In this document: in pieces, positions 45,565-54,353 of the stretch
How the letters are laid out: each line of letters starts with the position of its first letter
Numbering within the stretch: the stretch's first letter is position 1
Assembly (NCBI GenBank): GCA_016218045.1
Contig: JACRFB010000056.1
Coordinates: 1 to 64,000 of the forward strand
Direction: 5' to 3'
Origin: Ignavibacteriota bacterium
Lineage (GTDB): Bacteria > Bacteroidota > Ignavibacteria > SZUA-365
Length of the DNA stretch: 64,000 nucleotides
The notes under the pieces: model-generated
The model's input: the letters and a program-made list of their open reading frames with translations, nothing else
Told to the model about the DNA's origin: nothing
Databases searched by the model: none
Position numbers and translations under genes: made by a program

Positions 45565-47679
45565 TCAGTACTTCGCGAGTTTTAATGCCGTGGCATACAC
45601 GTCGTCGGCATTTACGAGAACTTCCTTCTCGAGATTCTTCGCAAAACCGACCGGGATGTCCTTGGAACCCAGGCGCATGACGGGCGCGTCGAGGAAGGCG
45701 AATTGTTCCTCGGCGATCCATGCAGCGATCTCGCCGCCGAAGCCGCCCGTACGGTTGGCTTCCTGCAGGACCATCACCTTGCCCGTCTTCTGCACGGTCT
45801 TGGCGATCGCATCCTTGTCGTAGGGAATGAGCGAGCGCAGATCGAGTACCTCCACCGAAATATTCTCTTCCTTCGCCAGGCGTTCCGCCGCCTGCAGGGC
45901 GAAGTGCACCGGTGTGCCGTAGGTCACGATGCTGAGATCGGCGCCCTCGCGGCGCACACGCGCGCGTCCGATGGGCACGCAGTACGACGGGGCGGGACGC
46001 GCGGCCTTAGCCATGGCGTGATTGTACAGATGTTTCGGCTCGAGATACATGGTGATGCCGCGCGTGCGCATGGCGCAGCGGAGCAGACCCGTGGCGTCGT
46101 CGGCGAAGGAGGGGATCACGATGCGAAGGCCGGGGATGGCGGCTAGCGATCCTTCGATGCTCTGCGAATGGTAGAGTCCGCCCTGGATGTATCCGCCTGA
46201 CGCGAGGCGCACGACGATATTCGGAGCGAATTGTCCTTTTGTGCGCCAGTATTCGTGCGTGGTTTCGACAAGCTGTTCCATCGCGGGCCAGAAGTAGTCC
46301 GCAAACTCCGCTCCTTCGACCACGACCCAGATGTCGTCGCGATACCGCGCAAAACCGTTGGCCGTGCCGAGGATGAAGTCTTCCGCGATGGGCGCGTTAA
46401 AGATGCGCTCCTTGCCGAACTCGTGCAGCATGCCTTTGGTGACGTTGAAGATGCCGCCCTTGTCGCGCGAGGCCACGTCCTGTCCCCACAGGAAGGTGTT
46501 GGGATTGCGGCGGAATTCCTCGTGCAGCGTTTCGTTGATCGCTTCGCGGAAGGTGGAGACCGAGCCGCCGGCAGCGGCGCTGTCGGCGATCTTTGTCAGT
46601 TGTTCGTCGCTCAGTGGACACACGTGTGTGTCGTCGGGGAAGACAAACATGTGCGCGGATTCCTGCGACGGTTCCGGCGCTGCTTCGGCCTTTTCGGCCG
46701 CGAGTTCGAGTGTCGCCTGGTTCTCGCTTTCGATGGCCGCGATCTCGTCCTCGGTGAAGAGTTCATGCTGCAGAATGTAGGCGCGGAAGCGCTGCAATGG
46801 ATCGCGCTGGCGCGCCTCCTCGAGTTCCTCGGGCGAGCGGTACAGTTCCTGGCGGTCGGAGTTGCTGTGCGCGCCGATGCGCACACACTCGGCATGGATC
46901 ATGACGGGTCCGCCGCCGCTGCGCGCGTGCATGGCCGCGTCCTGCATGGTCCGCCACGAATCGAAGATGTTTGTGCCGTCGCAGTTGAGCACGAGCAGAT
47001 TCTTGAAGCCGCGGAAATTGTCCGCGATGTTTGTGCTCGGACTCTGTTCGTGCACCGGCACGGAGATGCCGTAGCCGTTGTTCTGAATCACGAAGAGCAC
47101 GGGGAGCTGCTCGCGGCACGCGCCGCTCACGGCCTCGTAGAAATATCCCTCCGATGTGGCGCTCTCGCCGCTGCTGTATATCGCGATTGCGTCGCCCTCG
47201 TACTTTTTGATGGCGCGCGCGACGCCCGTGGCGTGCAGACTGTGGTTGCCCGTGCACGACGAGACGTTCTGAATGCCGATGGACGGTTTCGCGAAGTGGT
47301 TGCTCATGTGGCGCCCGCCGCCGGCGACGTCGGTGTCCTTCGAGAGACCGTTGAGGATGATCTCCTCCGGTGTCAGGCCCGCGGCCAGCGAGGTCATGAG
47401 ATCGCGGTAATACGGGAAGAGGAAATCCACCCCCGGCCGGAATGTGATGCCCATGGCGAGCTGAATGCCCTCGTGGCCGGCGCAGGGCGCGTGGTACGAC
47501 CAGCCCTTCGACATTTTGAGGTACCGGGCCGCCTTCTCGTCGAGCAGGCGTCCGAGATGCATGAGCTGATACCAGTGGCGGAGCGTGGTGGGATGTACGT
47601 CCAGGGTGGTCACATCCCGGAAAAGGTTCGCATCGACTTGGGGTTCTTGTTGCACGGAGGTTGTATTGTTATGTGACAT
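45565..47679 (-). CDS. Fused E1 alpha/beta thiamine-diphosphate 2-oxoacid dehydrogenase
   Basis: This is a 704-residue protein. The N-terminal part is E1-alpha (CAGHEGIQLAMG, then the ThDP motif GESATSEGYF through QNNGYGIS). A glutamate-rich linker (about residues 325-345) joins an E1-beta part (GQDVASRDKGGIFNVTKG and HSQSIEGSLAAIPGL). It resembles branched-chain 2-oxoacid or acetoin/pyruvate E1 enzymes in which the subunits are fused, as seen in several Bacteroidota and Chlorobiota genomes. The oxoacid is not determined and no E2/E3 genes are adjacent. Confidence 0.88.
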   Translation of the reverse strand: MSHNNTTSVQQEPQVDANLFRDVTTLDVHPTTLRHWYQLMHLGRLLDEKAARYLKMSKGWSYHAPCAGHEGIQLAMGITFRPGVDFLFPYYRDLMTSLAAGLTPEEIILNGLSKDTDVAGGGRHMSNHFAKPSIGIQNVSSCTGNHSLHATGVARAIKKYEGDAIAIYSSGESATSEGYFYEAVSGACREQLPVLFVIQNNGYGISVPVHEQSPSTNIADNFRGFKNLLVLNCDGTNIFDSWRTMQDAAMHARSGGGPVMIHAECVRIGAHSNSDRQELYRSPEELEEARQRDPLQRFRAYILQHELFTEDEIAAIESENQATLELAAEKAEAAPEPSQESAHMFVFPDDTHVCPLSDEQLTKIADSAAAGGSVSTFREAINETLHEEFRRNPNTFLWGQDVASRDKGGIFNVTKGMLHEFGKERIFNAPIAEDFILGTANGFARYRDDIWVVVEGAEFADYFWPAMEQLVETTHEYWRTKGQFAPNIVVRLASGGYIQGGLYHSQSIEGSLAAIPGLRIVIPSFADDATGLLRCAMRTRGITMYLEPKHLYNHAMAKAARPAPSYCVPIGRARVRREGADLSIVTYGTPVHFALQAAERLAKEENISVEVLDLRSLIPYDKDAIAKTVQKTGKVMVLQEANRTGGFGGEIAAWIAEEQFAFLDAPVMRLGSKDIPVGFAKNLEKEVLVNADDVYATALKLAKY

Positions 47680-47689
47680 GGAATCAATT

Positions 47690-47870
47690 GCTTTCTATAT
47701 GGAAACTAAACCGGATACGCGCATAACTAATTAAGGTACGACACATCCCGCCGGAATTCAAGCTCACGGGGTGAAGCGCTTCCACCGTTATCGATATAAC
47801 ACTGCGGAAGGGAGAACGGTTCACGCGGGATTGTGCAATTACTTGAAGGGGGCAATGGGAGTGGGAACTG
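47690..47870. other. Non-coding part of the gap between the E1 fusion and HU genes
   Basis: About 180 bases with the minus-strand upstream region of the E1 gene and no supported gene. The remaining gap to HU is taken by the 86-bp repeats and the HU promoter region. Confidence 0.5.
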
Positions 47871-47879
47871 ATGTGGCTC

Positions 47880-48250
47880 GTGTGAGGACCCAGGATACAG
47901 GAGTCAGGAGACACGAATCGCGACAGGGCCTGTCTCCTGTATCCTCACACGGACATGAGGACCAAGCAGACGGGAGTCAGGAGACACGAATCGCGACAGT
48001 GCCTGTCTCCTGTCTCCTTCCTCCTGCATCCTCACACGGACATGAGGACCAAGTAGACGGGAGTCTCGAGACACGAATCGCGACAGTGCCGGCTCCTGTC
48101 TCCTTCCTCCTGTATCCTCACACGGACATGAGGACCACGCAGACGGGAGTCAAGAGCCACGAATCGACACAGTGCTGTCTCCTGTCTCCTTCCTCCTGTA
48201 TCCTCACACGGCCATGAGGACCAAGCAGACGGGAGTCAAGAGCCACGGAC
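47880..48250. repeat. Tandem repeat, about 86-bp unit, more than four copies
   Basis: The marker ATGAGG (or its variant GTGAGG) recurs at 47882, 47955, 48042, 48128 and 48214, with later spacing of 87, 86 and 86. Each unit reads in order GAGGACC..., GGGAGTCA(G/A)GAG..., a CGAATCGCGACAG centre, and CTCCTGTCTCC... with ends CCTCACAC. The parts before and after the centre are inverted heptads (GGAGACA against TGTCTCC), so each unit can fold into a hairpin. The spacers are conserved and not CRISPR-like. Confidence 0.9.
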
Positions 48251-48306
48251 TGACACAGTATCCCTATAAACATTGACTAAAAAAGAATTCGCGGGCTGTG
48301 TTTGTG

Positions 48307-48338
48307 ATTGCCTTCCCCTGAAAAAAGTAGTATGTTGC
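48307..48338 (+). promoter_or_regulatory. Candidate HU promoter
   Basis: ATTG at 48307-48310 and TATGTTG at 48331-48337 are separated by 20 bases, the same arrangement as the fur promoter. It starts about 50 bases upstream of the HU ribosome-binding site. An alternative TTGACT lies upstream at about 48274. Confidence 0.5.
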
Positions 48339-48392
48339 TCACGCCTTTTGTAAGTCACATCCCCCCTACCACATTCCATCAAGGAGGAGCTC

Positions 48393-48698
48393 ATGGCAAA
48401 AGAAGCAAAGCCCATGACCAAGAAGCAGATTGTGGACCACCTCGCTGCGAAGCTCGACCTGCCGAAGAAGACGGCGGACATGTTCCTCGCGGAACTGACG
48501 GCGCTCTCGTACAAGGAGGCCAAAAAATCCTTCACGTTCCCGGGCCTCGGCAAGCTCGTCGTCGTGAATCGCAAGGCGCGCACGGGCCGCAACCCGGCCA
48601 CCGGCGAATCGATCAAGATTCCGGCCAAGAAGACGCTGAAGTTCCGCATCGCGAAAGCGGCGAAGGACGCAGTGCTCGGAGCGGCGCCGAAGAAATAA
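48393..48698 (+). CDS. HU-family DNA-binding protein
   Basis: This is a 101-residue histone-like protein. FPGLGKLVVVNRKARTGRNP followed by ATGESIKIPAKK matches the HU/IHF beta-arm with its Gly-Arg-Asn-Pro. The N-terminus has a short basic extension (MAKEAKPM) and the C-terminus ends in a Lys-rich AAPKK tail. A strong AAGGAGG ribosome site at 48381-48387, five bases before ATG, is unusual among genes here and fits abundant expression. A terminator follows at once. Confidence 0.93.
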   Translation: MAKEAKPMTKKQIVDHLAAKLDLPKKTADMFLAELTALSYKEAKKSFTFPGLGKLVVVNRKARTGRNPATGESIKIPAKKTLKFRIAKAAKDAVLGAAPKK

Positions 48699-48720
48699 TC
48701 GACGGCGAATCGATAGTACA

Positions 48721-48750
48721 AAAGGTGTTTCGCGTAGAAACACCTTTTTT
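48721..48750 (+). terminator. Intrinsic terminator after HU gene
   Basis: AAAGGTGTTTC and GAAACACCTTT make an 11-bp stem with a 5-base GCGTA loop, followed by T residues. It makes HU a monocistronic unit. Confidence 0.93.
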
Positions 48751-48981
48751 ATTTGTCCCCACGCAACGGCGCGCGCGCCTTGTTTCATGGGCCGGAACGG
48801 AGGCGGAGTGCGCCGCGTCACTCCGCGTCGCCGCTCTTCGGGCACGTATCTGCGCGCGCGCGGCGTGGATGATTGATCGCGAGAGAATCGTCGCACGTCT
48901 TGCACCAGACCGGATAATGCATGTATTTTTCATCTTTATCTCATCCCGACAGATATCTGCACCTTTTCATGGACTGACGAC

Positions 48982-50220
48982 ATGTTGGTTGTCCTGTACG
49001 AAGATGTTCCGAACAACACGATGCTGCCTCTGACGCACTTGCAGGCGGCCTTCGATGTGCGTTGCGGCATCTTCACAGCGCGCGAGCGCGCACGGCGGGC
49101 CTTCCCCGACGCACGGTGGCTGCTTGTCGCGAGGGACGACGTGGCCGATGCGCTGCGCGAGCGGACACAGCTTCGTGTCAACGAAGACGCGGATGAGCCC
49201 GCGCTGTTTCTCAGCGGATCCGCGCTGTTCCAGCGTGACGATTTCGACACGATACGCGGCGTGATCGGAGGCGACGCGGTGTTTTTCGCGTCCGACGGCA
49301 GTGTCGCGGGGTATGCGGCTTCGACAGGCGCGCGCGCGCGTGTGCTCTGCGCCGCCCTGCGCGAAGGCGCGGCTGTGTCCGCCGGCGACACTCAAGCGTT
49401 GACACTGGCAGGCGTGTCCATGGCGCGCAGGCCCTGGGACCTGATCGCGCGGAATGCCGACATGCTGCGCGCGGATGCGGAGTACTTTCCCGTCGGCACC
49501 ATGAACGGCATGGCGCGGATTGCGGAATCGGCGCGCCTGCTTGCGCCGGGCAATGTGTACATCGCTCCGGGCGCGCGCATCGGCGAAGGAGTGGTGATCG
49601 ACGCGGGCGAGGGTCCGGTGCTGATCGATACCGACGCCGAGATCATGCATCAGGCGGTGCTGCTCGGACCCGCGTACATCGGTCCGCGCACGCGTGTAAA
49701 GATCGGCGCAAAAATTTACGGCGGCACCTCCGCGGGCGAGCAGTGCAAGCTGGGCGGCGAGATCGAGGGCAGCATCTTCCACTCGTTCGCGAACAAGCAG
49801 CACGAGGGGTTTGTCGGGCATTCGTACTTCGCGGCGTGGACAAATCTCGGCGCCGACACAAACACCAGCGATCTGAAGAACACGTACGGACCCGTGCGCA
49901 TGACTCTCGAAGGACACGAGCACGACACGGGCACCATGTTCCTCGGCACCGTGATGGCCGACCACGCGAAGTGCGGCATCAACACCATGTTCAATACGGG
50001 GACCAGCGTCGGCGTCGCGGCGAACGTGTTCGGCGGCGGCTATCCCCCGAAGTACATACCGAATTTTTCCTGGGGCGGTTCGGACGGTTTGACCGAATAC
50101 GCCTTCGACCGCTGCGCCGCCGTGGCGGCGACCGTCATGGCGCGGCGCGGCATCACGTTCACCGACACGGAGCGGGACTTGCTGCACCGCGCATTCGTAC
50201 GGACCGCGCAGCAGCGCTGA
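48982..50220 (+). CDS. Alternative GlmU-like sugar nucleotidyl/acetyl transferase
   Basis: This is a 412-residue protein. The N-terminal domain (about 1-190) starts MLVVLYEDVPNNTMLPLTHL and lacks the usual GxGTRM loop. The C-terminal part is a left-handed beta-helix of hexad repeats (YIAPGARIGEGVVID, LLGPAYIGPRTRVKIGAKIYG). This is the pattern of the 'alternative bacterial GlmU' family found in Bacteroidota-type genomes, thought to make UDP-N-acetylglucosamine. It begins with MLVVL and overlaps nothing upstream; RsmB follows after 30 bases. Confidence 0.83.
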   Translation: MLVVLYEDVPNNTMLPLTHLQAAFDVRCGIFTARERARRAFPDARWLLVARDDVADALRERTQLRVNEDADEPALFLSGSALFQRDDFDTIRGVIGGDAVFFASDGSVAGYAASTGARARVLCAALREGAAVSAGDTQALTLAGVSMARRPWDLIARNADMLRADAEYFPVGTMNGMARIAESARLLAPGNVYIAPGARIGEGVVIDAGEGPVLIDTDAEIMHQAVLLGPAYIGPRTRVKIGAKIYGGTSAGEQCKLGGEIEGSIFHSFANKQHEGFVGHSYFAAWTNLGADTNTSDLKNTYGPVRMTLEGHEHDTGTMFLGTVMADHAKCGINTMFNTGTSVGVAANVFGGGYPPKYIPNFSWGGSDGLTEYAFDRCAAVAATVMARRGITFTDTERDLLHRAFVRTAQQR

Positions 50221-50250
50221 CACATCACACTGAAGACACACACACCACAC

Positions 50251-51627
50251 ATGGCGGGCAACGCAATGGAATCCGACTTCGAAGAAATCCAGGATCTCTA
50301 CAAGGGCGTCAGGGGAACGGCGGTCAAGATCCTCACACGTGTCGAGCGCACCGACGCGTACCTGGACAAGCTGCTCGACGCGGAGATGAACGCGAACGAC
50401 TTCAATCCGCTCGACAAGCGCCTCTTGAACGAACTCGTGCACGGCGTGCTGCGCAACATGTCGAAACTCGACTGGGTGCTGACCGGCTTCTATCACGGCC
50501 AGTATTCGAAGGTTGTGCCGAACGTGCGCAACGCCCTGCGCGTCGGCCTGTACCAGATCCTCTTCCTCACGCGCATCCCGCATCACGCGGCCGTCAACGA
50601 GGCCGTGGAGTTCGTGAAGAAATACCGCGGACAGAAGCTGGCCGACACCATCAACGGCCTGCTGCGCAACATCGCCCGCAATATCGAAAACATCCGCTAC
50701 CCGCTCGCGACAAACGACGAGCTGCAGTATCTCTCGGTGGTGCATTCCCATCCCGCGTGGGTGGTGCGCCGCTGGCTCGCGCGTTTCGGTTTCGAGGGAA
50801 CCGAATCATTGCTGAAGTCCAACAACATCCGGCCTTTCCTCACGCTGCGCCACAATCCGCGGCGCATCGATTTTACGGCCTTCATCAACGAACTTGCCGA
50901 GCTGGGCATCGACTACCGCCGCTGCTTTCACATGGAGAACTATGTGACGGTGCGGAATCTGCCGAACATCCGGCAGACGAAGATGTTCATCGAGGGACAT
51001 TTCACCGTGCAGGATGAAAGCGCCGGACTAGTGGGCCGCCTGCTCGATCCCAAGCCGGGCGACACGCTGTACGATCTCTGCTCCGCCCCCGGCGGCAAGG
51101 CGCTGCACGCGTCGGAACTCATGAAGACCGAAGGCCGCATCGTTGCGATCGACAAGTACGAGACGCGCCTGAATCTGGTACGCCAGTCGGCCGAACGCCT
51201 CGGCGCCGACATCCTCGAGTACGTCGAGGGCGACGCAACCGACATCGATCTTCCGCCCGCCGACAAGGTGCTGGTGGACGCCCCGTGCAGCGGCCTGGGT
51301 GTGTTGAGCAAAAAGCCCGACATCAAATGGAAGCGCGAGTCCGACGACATCCCGCGTCTTGTGGCCATACAGCGGGCGGTGCTCGAGAACGCGGCGCGTC
51401 TTGTACGTCCGGGCGGCGTGCTGCTCTACAGCACCTGCACGATCGAGCCCGAGGAAAACGCGTGGCAGATAAAGTCGTTCCTCGAGCGGCATCCCGAGTT
51501 CGAGGTCGACGACGCGCGCAAGTATCTCTCGCCGCAGATTGTCAGCGCCGAGGGATTCATGGAGACCCTGCCGCATCGTCACCGCATGGACGGTGCCTTC
51601 GGCGCGCGTCTGATAAAAAAGGCGTAA
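50251..51627 (+). CDS. rsmB: 16S rRNA (cytosine-967-C5)-methyltransferase RsmB
   Basis: This is a 458-residue protein. The N-terminal NusB-like domain (about 15-150) is followed by the methyltransferase domain with DLCSAPGGKALHASEL (SAM), DAPCSGLGVLSKKPDIKW (catalytic Cys) and YSTCTIEPEEN (second Cys). Length is standard. It methylates C967 of 16S rRNA. It is likely transcribed with the alternative GlmU gene. Confidence 0.9.
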   Translation: MAGNAMESDFEEIQDLYKGVRGTAVKILTRVERTDAYLDKLLDAEMNANDFNPLDKRLLNELVHGVLRNMSKLDWVLTGFYHGQYSKVVPNVRNALRVGLYQILFLTRIPHHAAVNEAVEFVKKYRGQKLADTINGLLRNIARNIENIRYPLATNDELQYLSVVHSHPAWVVRRWLARFGFEGTESLLKSNNIRPFLTLRHNPRRIDFTAFINELAELGIDYRRCFHMENYVTVRNLPNIRQTKMFIEGHFTVQDESAGLVGRLLDPKPGDTLYDLCSAPGGKALHASELMKTEGRIVAIDKYETRLNLVRQSAERLGADILEYVEGDATDIDLPPADKVLVDAPCSGLGVLSKKPDIKWKRESDDIPRLVAIQRAVLENAARLVRPGGVLLYSTCTIEPEENAWQIKSFLERHPEFEVDDARKYLSPQIVSAEGFMETLPHRHRMDGAFGARLIKKA

Positions 51628-51668
51628 GCCGGGACGCGCGGGTCGGCCCGCTTCCGGTGTGTGTGTCA

Positions 51669-51698
51669 CGGCCCGCGCCCATTGTCTGGCGCGGGCCG
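51669..51698. terminator. G+C hairpin between convergent rsmB and ankyrin genes
   Basis: CGGCCCGCGCC and GGCGCGGGCCG form an 11-bp stem with an 8-base loop. It is followed only by CGTCGTTT on the plus strand, so it is a weak Rho-independent site. Its position between convergent genes suggests it serves both. Confidence 0.55.
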
Positions 51699-51704
51699 CG
51701 TCGT

Positions 51705-52184
51705 TTAATCCTTCGCTGCGTCTTCGAGCATCGACACGATTTCGCGATGTTTTTTTGCGCGCGCAAAATCGAGAGGTGTCTGGCCCTCGTGTGATCGTAT
51801 GTCGAGCGCGGCGCCCGCGGCCACAAGCACACGCACCACATCGACGTTGTTCTGCCACACGGCATCGTGCAAGGCGGTGTAGCCGTTGTACGGTCCCTGC
51901 CTGTCGATCTCGATGCCGTGTTCAACGAGCAATTGCGCGGCCGCCGCGTGTCCGGCATAGGCCGCCGCATGCAGGGCGGTGGCTTTCATGCCCGGATCGA
52001 GCGCGCCCACGTCGGCGCCCGCCTCGAGGAGCAGCGACATGATGCCGGTGTGACCGAGGTAGGCCGCCATCACGAGCGGCGCGTCGCCGTTTGTTTCGAG
52101 CGCGTTTACATCGGCGCCGCCTGCGATAAGCTTGCGTACTGTATCCGTTTCATTCGCCTTCACGGCCTTCATCAGTGCAGTCAT
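51705..52184 (-). CDS. Ankyrin-repeat protein
   Basis: This is a 159-residue protein made of about five ankyrin repeats of roughly 33 residues (for example ALHAAAYAGHAAAAQLLVEHG and ALHDAVWQNNVDVVRVLVAAG). There is no signal peptide or membrane segment. Ankyrin repeats bind proteins; no partner is evident. It lies just downstream (minus strand) of the suf operon, possibly in the same transcript. Confidence 0.88.
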   Translation of the reverse strand: MTALMKAVKANETDTVRKLIAGGADVNALETNGDAPLVMAAYLGHTGIMSLLLEAGADVGALDPGMKATALHAAAYAGHAAAAQLLVEHGIEIDRQGPYNGYTALHDAVWQNNVDVVRVLVAAGAALDIRSHEGQTPLDFARAKKHREIVSMLEDAAKD

Positions 52185-52261
52185 GACTGTGCGCTTCCTT
52201 ATCGAGTGATTTCACAGGAGGAACGGAGGAAACGGAGACTCTTCACACAATCTCTTCGCAT

Positions 52262-52317
52262 CAAATCCATCGTCTAATCGTCTAATCGTCCAATCGTCCA
52301 ATCGTCTCATCATCCAT
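52262..52317. repeat. Octad array (TCGTCTAA)
   Basis: Units TCGTCTAA, TCGTCTAA, TCGTCCAA, TCGTCCAA, TCGTCTCA show an 8-bp period. The array lies between the Rrf2 and ankyrin genes. Confidence 0.85.
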
Positions 52318-52329
52318 CCGTCAAAGTCC

Positions 52330-52788
52330 TCACGCCTGCTCGATTCGCTCGAGCGTGATGGACACAACATCACGTGACGGAAGGAGATCGGCGATCGTAA
52401 GGCCACGCAGGGCCGTGTCGATGGCCTCCTGCACGCGCCGCCAGAGAGGGCGTATCGAACAGGAGACCGTGTGCAGGCACGAGTCCTCGGTGCCGGAATA
52501 ATGCTCGCAGAAGTCGTGCTCGTACACCTTGCCGCCGAGAGCGATGAGCACGTCACTGACGAGTATGGAGTCCGCCGGACGAGAGAGCGAATAGCCGCCC
52601 TCCTGTCCGCGGACGCTGTCCACGAATCCACCCAGGCGCAGCAGCCGCATGAGTTTTGCGACATAGGCGGCGGAGAGGCCTTCCTCGCGCGATATTTCGC
52701 CGATGGTGAGGCCTGCGCCGGTGCCGCCGCGCCGAGCAAGCTGCAGGAGGCAGCGCAGTCCGTACTCTTCCTGTGACGAGAATTTCAT
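52330..52788 (-). CDS. Rrf2-family transcriptional regulator (IscR/SufR-like)
   Basis: This is a 152-residue winged-helix protein. MKFSSQEEYGLRCLLQLARR and TIGEISREEGLSAAYVAKLM are the Rrf2 hallmark. Three cysteines in a C-x9-C-x5-C arrangement (CEHYSGTEDSC followed by LHTVSC) could hold an iron-sulphur cluster. As the last gene of the suf operon it probably senses cluster status and regulates the operon; a candidate operator is at 59352. Confidence 0.87.
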   Translation of the reverse strand: MKFSSQEEYGLRCLLQLARRGGTGAGLTIGEISREEGLSAAYVAKLMRLLRLGGFVDSVRGQEGGYSLSRPADSILVSDVLIALGGKVYEHDFCEHYSGTEDSCLHTVSCSIRPLWRRVQEAIDTALRGLTIADLLPSRDVVSITLERIEQA

Positions 52789-52884
52789 GGGTGTGTGTGC
52801 TGGTATGCTGTCGATCGCGGCGCTGCCGCGGGCGCGTGTGCGCCGCGCGGCTGTCCGCTCACACTGTTGATCACGTGGCGCCGG

Positions 52885-53421
52885 TCAATTCATGCGGGGA
52901 ATGCTCGAACCACAGATGCGCGCGTGTTCGAGTTCGTCGTACTTTTCCTTCGAGATGGAGGGACCCGTGCGTGTACAATGGCGCGCGTACATGGCGCGCA
53001 GGTAGGCGTCGATCTCCTCGGCCGTGCGGCCCTCGATATCGTAGCGCTGCATCATGAACAGGACCTTGCCGTCCTTCAGCAGCGCGATGTTGGGCGACGA
53101 GGGCGCGTAGCCCGTGAAATGCGCGCGCATCGCGTCCACGGCGTCGCGTTCCATGCCTGCAAACACGGTGACGAAGCGGTCGGGAATGATGCTGTTCTGC
53201 AGCGACGCCGTGATGCCCGGACGCGCGCTTCCCGCGGCGCAGCCGCAGACGGAATTGAGCATGACGAGCAGCGTGCCCTGTGTGTCGCGCACGGCCGCGT
53301 CGACGTCGGCCGGCGTCAACAGCTCCTCGAAGCCGACGTAGGTGAGTTCGTCGCGCATCGGCTGTACGGAGGCCGAGTCGTAGAGCGGCCCGCGGGGCGT
53401 GCGGATGGGATTGTCGAACAT
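52885..53421 (-). CDS. Bacilliredoxin (BrxA/BrxB family)
   Basis: This is a 178-residue thioredoxin-fold protein. VCGCAAGSARPG carries the CGC redox motif of BrxA/B, the place where most thioredoxins have CxxC. It could reduce bacillithiol mixed disulphides, which implies bacillithiol in this organism. Found in suf operons of several FCB-group genomes; here it lies between the DUF59 and Rrf2 genes. Confidence 0.88.
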   Translation of the reverse strand: MFDNPIRTPRGPLYDSASVQPMRDELTYVGFEELLTPADVDAAVRDTQGTLLVMLNSVCGCAAGSARPGITASLQNSIIPDRFVTVFAGMERDAVDAMRAHFTGYAPSSPNIALLKDGKVLFMMQRYDIEGRTAEEIDAYLRAMYARHCTRTGPSISKEKYDELEHARICGSSIPRMN

Positions 53422-53449
53422 GTATGTTTCCTTTCTTCAGTGCGTGAGT

Positions 53450-53779
53450 TTAAAAAAATCCGAGTTCGAGGCGCGCGGATTCCGACATGCGCGCGGGTGT
53501 CCAGGGCGGATCCCAGACCACGTCGACCGTGGCGTCGGTCACACCCGGAACGAGCATTACTTTCTCGCGCACATCGTTCGGGAGCGACTGCGCCGCGGGG
53601 CAACTGGGCGATGTGAGTGTCATGCGGATCGCAACCTGGCCGTGGGCCTTGACGCGGATCTGATAGATCAGACCCAGGTCGTAGATGTTCACCGGGATCT
53701 CCGGATCGAAGCAGGTCTTGATCGCATCGACGACACGGTCGTCGAGTTCGTCGAGCGATGATTGCGTTGTGTCGTTCAT
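53450..53779 (-). CDS. DUF59 iron-sulphur assembly protein (SufT-like)
   Basis: This is a 109-residue protein. CFDPEIPVNIYDLGLIYQ and LTSPSCPAAQSLPNDV are the DUF59/MIP18 signature, including the conserved Asp-Pro-Glu and Cys. ATG 53779 has AGGAG upstream; longer frames are not conserved. It assists Fe-S assembly or delivery. Confidence 0.88.
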   Translation of the reverse strand: MNDTTQSSLDELDDRVVDAIKTCFDPEIPVNIYDLGLIYQIRVKAHGQVAIRMTLTSPSCPAAQSLPNDVREKVMLVPGVTDATVDVVWDPPWTPARMSESARLELGFF

Positions 53780-53876
53780 AGGTGGTCCGCTCCTGAGCGT
53801 GGGTCGCCCTTCTCCGTCCGCAAGCGGTCGGGGGAAGAGGGAAGAGCGAAGTGGGAAGAGGATTGGGTGGCGTGTA

Positions 53877-54353
53877 TCATCCCTGAGTCTCCGTCGAAGT
53901 CGCGGCGTCATTCCGCGCAGCCGCGTCGGCCAGCGCTTCACGCAGCGTGTGCCACGCGAGAGTCGCGCATTTGACACGCGCCGGGAATTCCGATACGCCG
54001 CCGAAGGCCGCGAGTTTGCCGAGTTCGTCGAGGTGATCAAGCGCGTCGATCTTTCCCGTGACGATGTCGTGGAAGAGCTGGAAGAGCCGCTCGACCTCGG
54101 CCTTGGACTTGCCCTTCACCTCGGCGCTCATCATCGAGGCCGAGGCCTTCGATATCGCGCAGCCGGTGCCCTCGAAACGGAGGTCGGTGACGGTGCCGTG
54201 ATCGGTCTTCAGAAAAAACGTGTAGTGGTCGCCGCAGAGGGGATTGTATCCTTCACGGCGCACCTCCGCATCGTCCATCGTGCCGAAGTTGCGCGGATTC
54301 TTGTTGTGATCGAGAATGACCTCCTGATAGAGGTCGCGCACGTCGTCGTTCAT
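53877..54353 (-). CDS. sufU: SufU-type iron-sulphur scaffold/sulphur acceptor
   Basis: This is a 158-residue protein. Conserved cysteines lie in NPLCGDHYTF, GTGCAISKASA and VKCATLAW. The stretch between the second and third cysteines is longer than in IscU, as in SufU, where zinc binds and sulphur passes from SufS. The start overlaps the sufS stop by four bases (ATGA). It supports sulphur transfer in the SUF system. Confidence 0.87.
   Translation of the reverse strand: MNDDVRDLYQEVILDHNKNPRNFGTMDDAEVRREGYNPLCGDHYTFFLKTDHGTVTDLRFEGTGCAISKASASMMSAEVKGKSKAEVERLFQLFHDIVTGKIDALDHLDELGKLAAFGGVSEFPARVKCATLAWHTLREALADAAARNDAATSTETQG

Noticed and set aside
47880-48250. CRISPR array
   Set aside because: The repeats are about 86 bp and nearly identical throughout, without variable spacers, and no cas gene is in the window.
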